From positions 1 to 9,131 of the forward strand of contig JAUQQB010000085.1 in assembly GCA_030550075.1 (NCBI GenBank): a stretch of 9,131 bases of DNA. The letters are read 5' to 3'. This DNA is from Chloroflexota bacterium. Lineage in GTDB: Bacteria > Chloroflexota > Anaerolineae > Thermoflexales > Thermoflexaceae. This document shows, in pieces, positions 6,501-9,131 of the stretch (position 1 is its first letter; each line of letters opens with the position of its first letter). The position numbers were made by a program, and so were the translations under genes. The notes beneath the pieces were generated by a model. It did no database searches and was not told the DNA's origin. It was given only the letters and a program-made list of their open reading frames with translations.

Positions 6501-8957
6501 GATCCGGATGGTGAATGGTTGTCCGGGCGGGTGGAGATAACCGCCCGGGTCCAGGCTCAGGAGTTCCGCGGTGGGATACACCTCTACGACGGCAAAATGG
6601 CTGACTGCCTGATTGCTTCCATCATCCACCGTCGCTTCCACGCCCCAGAGGGCGCTCTGCCGCATCCAGCCCCAGGTGTAATCTCCTTCCCGCGGATATG
6701 CAGCCGTCCACGTGAAGGTGAAGCGGCCGCTGGCATCGGTGGTCCCGAGAATCGGAGAATAGGAGGATGGATACCAGGCATATTGCGGCCCCGGAGGGCA
6801 TTCCTCCCAGCAATAACGCTCGCCGAGCCTATAGATCTTCACCTCCACCAGCGCGCGGGCGACCGGCTCGCCGAAGAAGTATCGGCTCTCTATGGTCACC
6901 GAAATGGTCTCCCCGGCGACGTAACGGGCGCGATCGGGGATCACCCGGACCTGGTAATCCGGCTTGCGGTAGTCCTGAACCTTGAAGATCTGCCGGTGGG
7001 CTTCGCCATCTACCACCATCTCCACTGCGTAGTCGCCCAGCATTGCGCCTTCAGCCAGCGCGAACTGGCCGTGGACGGTCCCGAAGGCGCTGGTGGTCAG
7101 CTCGAAGGTCTGGACGACATTGTTTCGCGCATCCCGGATCCGGACGGTGACCGCAGTTCCCGGAGGCGGCAGGGAGAGGACTGCGTCCTCATCGCGGCGC
7201 AGGATGCCCTTGAAGAAAACCTTCTGACCCGGTCGGTAAATCGGACGATCTGTGTAAATATAGGCGGAATACCGGCGGGCCGGGGGCGCTGGCCGCCACC
7301 AGTCCCACCACGAGCCGGAGGGGCTGCGCCATTCGTTGCTCAAACCGGCGACGGTGAGGTCGTTGCCCACTCGCGCGACCACGATCAGAGGCTGTGGATC
7401 CCGGGGAACCCATGTCCGGTAAATGCCCTGGTCGTCCGTGAGACCCTGGGCCACCAGACGTCCATCGCGGGCATAGATAGCCACCTCGCCCCCGGAGACC
7501 GGCCCGCCGTGGATCCTGGTAAGCCAGGCCATGATCTGTCCCTCGGCCTGTTTCAGCATCAGAACGTGGCGGGTCAGGATCAGGAACATCTGATCCATCA
7601 TCCCGATGGCGTGGGCCTTCATGTTCAGAATATAGAGGCCAGGAGGGACATCCGGCGGGATAATCACCTCATGAGGCGAATCCCACGACTTCTCGTTGTG
7701 GGCGGCCATCTCCCATCGGCGCGCCAGTTTGGTCCCTTCCAGGGAAATCGGTCGCTTCTCCCAGCCGGCCACCCCCCGGAAGCCGGAGGCATACCGATCC
7801 AGGAACTGAGGGAGCGTTACTTCGTAGAGCTCGAAGGTCAACGAGACAGCAACGGAACCAAAGAGACGGAACTGAACCGCCCGGCGGCCATCCGCATCCA
7901 GCACTTGAGCGTTGGGGCCCCAGCCGAAGTCGGCGATGTTCTCCGGGATGCCGGTGCGGAAAGACCATACGTAAGGTTCCATCAGAAGGGGAGCGCCGGT
8001 TTCATCCCGTGCCGATGGCGCAATGGTGACCGTATAGACTGTCATGGGCCACAGCGGCTCTGAGGGACGGAAAGTCATGGTGGTCTCCACCCACTGGAAC
8101 TCGCCGGGCACGCTCGGGGTGATCAAGAAAGCGGCCCGGACACTGTCCCAATCCATCGGCCGGTCAAAGATGATCCGGATCGACGAGGCTGGCAGGACCT
8201 CATCCCCATAGGGATGGACATCCAGAATAGGTGGCGGGGTGGTCCACTGAAGCGGCGGCATGGGTGGAAAGGGATAGCCCGATGCATCCCGCAGGCCTTC
8301 CCCCAGGACAATCGTGATGGTCGTGTTCGCCGGAAGCCGCTTTCGAGGATGAAAGATGAGCGCCCGCTGCGTCGCATCCCACTTCCACTCTCCTTCCAGC
8401 GCGGGCTCCACCCGGAGGGCCTCCTGGACGGTCTGAGGATCCACGTCGTAGTTGAAACGGATCGCGAGCGGAGCATTCTTCTGCTCCCGGCGTGGTCCGG
8501 TGAGTGTGGCCGGCACCGGAAGCGAATAGCTCCACCGATAAGCCCGACCCAGCGGGACGCCGTTTCGATCCGCGGCGAAGGGGGCGAGGGTGAACGAATA
8601 GGACATCCCGGGCGTGAGCGGGACGGTCGGGCGCAGGAGCACGGCGTTGCCCTCTTCCCCGCGAAGCTCCAGGGGCAATGGCGGCTCCACCGAGAGGGCC
8701 GCCCGGACGCTATCAGGGTTCATCGGGCGGCTGAAGACGAGCCGGATCGTCGGAAGGCGGAGATTCAGAAGCCCTCCGGGAGGAGAATATTCCAGAAGCG
8801 CCGGCGGAGGAAGCGGAGATGGGGAAACGGTCGGCGATGGAGAAGGCGAGGGAACAGGCGAAGTCGCAGGAGGGGTCTCGGTCGAACGCAGGGCACGGCA
8901 GGAGACCAGGATCAGGAATAATAAGGCCATTCGCAAGATCCTGCGCAGATCCACCAT
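3531..8957 (-). CDS. Alpha-2-macroglobulin family lipoprotein (thioester protease inhibitor)
   Basis: The protein has 1808 residues. An in-frame TAA nine bases upstream fixes the start at ATG 8957 (or GTG at codon 2); the ribosome site is weak (AAGG, 4-base spacing). A hydrophobic signal ends in lipobox LVSC, with lipidated Cys20. A Pro/Ser linker (25-55) follows, then three Ig-like (Big_5/SbsA-type) domains at about 55-147, 150-241 and 243-336. Macroglobulin domains come next, with the hallmark TDRPIYRPGQ at 569-578 (MG2), MG3/MG4 to about 900, and a bait-region domain (905-1122) ending in a Gly/Arg-rich linker. The core domain starts at DFPDTAIWLP (1121-1130). The thioester domain has GCVEQ (1334-1338, Cys1335 and Gln1338), followed by helix repeats (DGGWGWWWDD, 1385-1394), and the C-terminal domain spans 1590-1808. 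In this family, cleavage of the bait by a protease triggers covalent trapping through the thioester. It should be anchored outside the cytoplasmic membrane. At 1808 residues it is longer than E. coli YfhM (about 1650), mainly through the Ig-like repeats. No pbpC neighbour is present. The family call is firm. Confidence 0.96.
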   Translation of the reverse strand: MVDLRRILRMALLFLILVSCRALRSTETPPATSPVPSPSPSPTVSPSPLPPPALLEYSPPGGLLNLRLPTIRLVFSRPMNPDSVRAALSVEPPLPLELRGEEGNAVLLRPTVPLTPGMSYSFTLAPFAADRNGVPLGRAYRWSYSLPVPATLTGPRREQKNAPLAIRFNYDVDPQTVQEALRVEPALEGEWKWDATQRALIFHPRKRLPANTTITIVLGEGLRDASGYPFPPMPPLQWTTPPPILDVHPYGDEVLPASSIRIIFDRPMDWDSVRAAFLITPSVPGEFQWVETTMTFRPSEPLWPMTVYTVTIAPSARDETGAPLLMEPYVWSFRTGIPENIADFGWGPNAQVLDADGRRAVQFRLFGSVAVSLTFELYEVTLPQFLDRYASGFRGVAGWEKRPISLEGTKLARRWEMAAHNEKSWDSPHEVIIPPDVPPGLYILNMKAHAIGMMDQMFLILTRHVLMLKQAEGQIMAWLTRIHGGPVSGGEVAIYARDGRLVAQGLTDDQGIYRTWVPRDPQPLIVVARVGNDLTVAGLSNEWRSPSGSWWDWWRPAPPARRYSAYIYTDRPIYRPGQKVFFKGILRRDEDAVLSLPPPGTAVTVRIRDARNNVVQTFELTTSAFGTVHGQFALAEGAMLGDYAVEMVVDGEAHRQIFKVQDYRKPDYQVRVIPDRARYVAGETISVTIESRYFFGEPVARALVEVKIYRLGERYCWEECPPGPQYAWYPSSYSPILGTTDASGRFTFTWTAAYPREGDYTWGWMRQSALWGVEATVDDGSNQAVSHFAVVEVYPTAELLSLDPGGYLHPPGQPFTIRITARTIFDEPVPNRTVRLELARWNPRDYAYTDVVQAITVTTRSDGVATIPFVPEKPGWYELRAIARDRMGHEVIASTWLAVFSGTWWGERAGGELRILADQPQYAPGDVARLLIESSVGGPALLTFERGTTRRAQPILLTPPVTVVDIPIQPDDAPNIFVTVNVWEPQDTAIPLEGISYSLSDSQLRTATVELSVPAVDRRLTVIITPNRTRYAPRQRAGFTVRVTDAQGAPVPNAEVSLALVDEAIFTLSEELAGPIYEAFYGRREHIVRTYDGMALRRYIGGDGIGGGGEGEISAANPRSDFPDTAIWLPALTTDADGVVTLTLDLPDSLTTWRMTAKAVTADTRVGEAVARIVTRQDIVVRPLLPRALTAGDQVFLSAFVHNYTALSQTLTIRIRWEGGLEVASPLTQTLALAPGTARIVGWAARAQSAGAVTVTISARSPIAGDAVQTVLPVRPLAVPQVESQVGEFQGAWETTVVLPTDALNESFVEVQLARSLAGGVLLGLEYLTGYPFGCVEQTMSKALPTAVVARAFHQLGYSTPTLLADLPPKVNAGLQRLYGFQHNDGGWGWWWDDASHDYQTAWVIFGLTMIREAGYEVDPQVIQRGVNWLNEHLDGMDSRTRAYALYSMAIAGHGNRDATLAMVREQEKLDFFSRAALALALHELGARSEAQAVLEGLLAQATVRGEFAWWAGEAYEGHYYQKTMASTTRTTAMALDALVHIRPDHPLIPRVVRWLMDQRRSDGWGSTNETAYAILALTDYLLAAEERTADTICRVEANEVVIHKGKLGRGEPAITLKIPAARLRPGSNRLRIQCDGGGSLYYVVNNRLYLAREQIEAAGNIGVKRIYRDPTTGRLITTARPGQLVQVELQVTLPREGFYLIVEDPLPGGLEALNERLNTTSHDALAGEERFYWQEYGYNNKEVWGDRAIFFITETGTTWRATYLARAVRPGQFIAMPAQASGMYDATVWGRSSSQVFTVSELLTQSD
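8898..8957 (-). other. Lipoprotein signal peptide and lipobox of the macroglobulin
   Basis: Residues 1-20 hold two arginine pairs or singles near the N-terminus (R5, R6, R9), a hydrophobic core (ALLFLIL, 11-17) and the lipobox L-V-S-C with Cys20 as predicted diacylglycerol site. Cleavage by signal peptidase II before Cys20 is expected. Residue +2 after the cysteine is Arg, not Asp. The Pro/Ser tract that follows is a typical flexible spacer between lipid anchor and folded domains. Confidence 0.85.
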
Positions 8958-8997
8958 ACTGCCTTACCCCAATACCGGATTTGTCCTCCTCCCCAGG

Positions 8998-9026
8998 ATT
9001 ATATCCCACATTCCGCACCTTGAGAA
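8998..9026 (-). promoter_or_regulatory. Sigma-70-like promoter of the macroglobulin gene
   Basis: On the minus strand a perfect -10 box TATAAT (top-strand 8998-9003) follows TTCTCA (top-strand 9021-9026, four of six matches to TTGACA) at exactly 17 bases. Transcription would begin near 8991 and leave a leader of about 34 bases before ATG 8957. It is the best promoter-like signal in the window. The -35 box may lie inside or beside the end of the neighbouring insertion sequence, because the transposase begins only 48 bases further on. Confidence 0.65.
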
Positions 9027-9045
9027 GACAAAAATAGGATTTTGT

Positions 9046-9072
9046 GGTATCCTTCAGGGACAGGAGGATACC
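9046..9072 (+). promoter_or_regulatory. Inverted repeat overlapping the transposase ribosome binding site
   Basis: GGTATCCT (9046-9053) and AGGATACC (9065-9072) are perfect 8-base inverted repeats with an 11-base loop. The right arm begins inside the Shine-Dalgarno AGGAGG (9062-9067) and ends one base before the ATG at 9074. In a transcript that enters from outside, this hairpin would partly hide the ribosome site. An alternative 5-bp pairing is possible between AGGAT (9036-9040) and ATCCT (9049-9053). Such hairpins limit transposase translation from read-through transcripts in several insertion sequences (IS10 and IS50 are known cases); the role here is inference. Confidence 0.5.
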
Positions 9073-9073
9073 A

Positions 9074-9131
9074 ATGGCCGAGGTCAAATATACGACCCAA
9101 CGCCTGGATCATTTGGGCATCGTGGCGGGTA
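9074..9131 (+). CDS. IS1634-family (DUF4277) transposase, N-terminus only (cut by window end)
   Basis: Nineteen codons are visible from ATG 9074, with Shine-Dalgarno AGGAGG (9062-9067) at 6-base spacing. The frame is open to the window edge. The segment RLDHLGIVAG (residues 10-19) is the characteristic start of the DUF4277 domain at the N-terminus of IS1634-type DDE transposases. The catalytic core lies beyond the window, so activity or integrity cannot be judged. It is divergent from the macroglobulin gene with 116 bases between the start codons, and no obvious own promoter was found in that gap. The family call rests on this short motif and could shift to a related IS4-superfamily group. 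Confidence 0.75.
   Translation, partial: MAEVKYTTQRLDHLGIVAG

Larger units (their letters stand above)
9027..9131 (+). mobile_element. Left part of an insertion sequence carrying the transposase (boundary uncertain)
   Basis: The transposase start and its leader imply that an insertion sequence begins within the 116 bases between the two start codons and runs off the right edge. The terminal inverted repeat cannot be fixed without the other end; the A-rich stretch GACAAAAATAGGATTTTG around 9027-9044 is a reasonable place for it. The left coordinate given is a guess. Confidence 0.4.

Noticed and set aside
6291..8063. 590-codon open frame on the plus strand opposite the macroglobulin
   Set aside because: It is antisense to conserved MG domains, its composition is His/Arg/Gly-rich without domains, and it lacks a convincing ribosome site. 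It is a codon-bias shadow.

Overview
The window is G+C-rich DNA. Two long genes face each other (convergent), and both edges carry what look like pieces of insertion sequences. The codon usage, the proline/serine-rich lipoprotein linker, the Ig-like repeats in the alpha-2-macroglobulin and the IS1634-type transposase start all suggest a bacterium of the Chloroflexota, possibly a thermophilic Anaerolineae/Thermoflexia relative. That taxonomic reading is inference from protein style only; no rRNA or other marker is present.

Layout: (1) 1-140 holds a 17-bp hairpin followed by TCAAG. This resembles the right end of an IS200/IS605-type element whose body lies left of the window. The hairpin overlaps a very G-rich quadruplex-capable run. 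(2) 141-3227 (+) encodes a 1028-residue superfamily 2 helicase with intact motifs I, II, III, V and VI. It also has a long insertion between the two RecA lobes, two predicted transmembrane helices, and a C-terminal domain I cannot assign. (3) 3228-3530 is a convergent intergenic region with no gene. It has two G+C-rich inverted repeats, one of which is a plausible terminator for the minus-strand gene. (4) 3531-8957 (-) encodes a 1808-residue bacterial alpha-2-macroglobulin lipoprotein with an intact thioester motif (GCVEQ) and three extra Ig-like domains near the lipid anchor. (5) 8958-9073 carries a good sigma-70-like promoter for that gene, plus a hairpin that partly covers the ribosome binding site of the next gene. 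(6) 9074-9131 (+) is the first 19 codons of an IS1634-family (DUF4277) transposase, cut by the window edge.

Nothing in the sequence ties the two large proteins into one pathway. The macroglobulin should act outside the cytoplasmic membrane as a broad protease trap. The helicase should sit on the inner face of the membrane and act on nucleic acid. They do not share a transcript, because they converge. The usual partner of long bacterial macroglobulins, the peptidoglycan synthase PBP1C, is absent from the window. The most novel item is the membrane-tethered helicase with its unassigned C-terminal domain. The flanking mobile-element signals suggest this locus is open to rearrangement.
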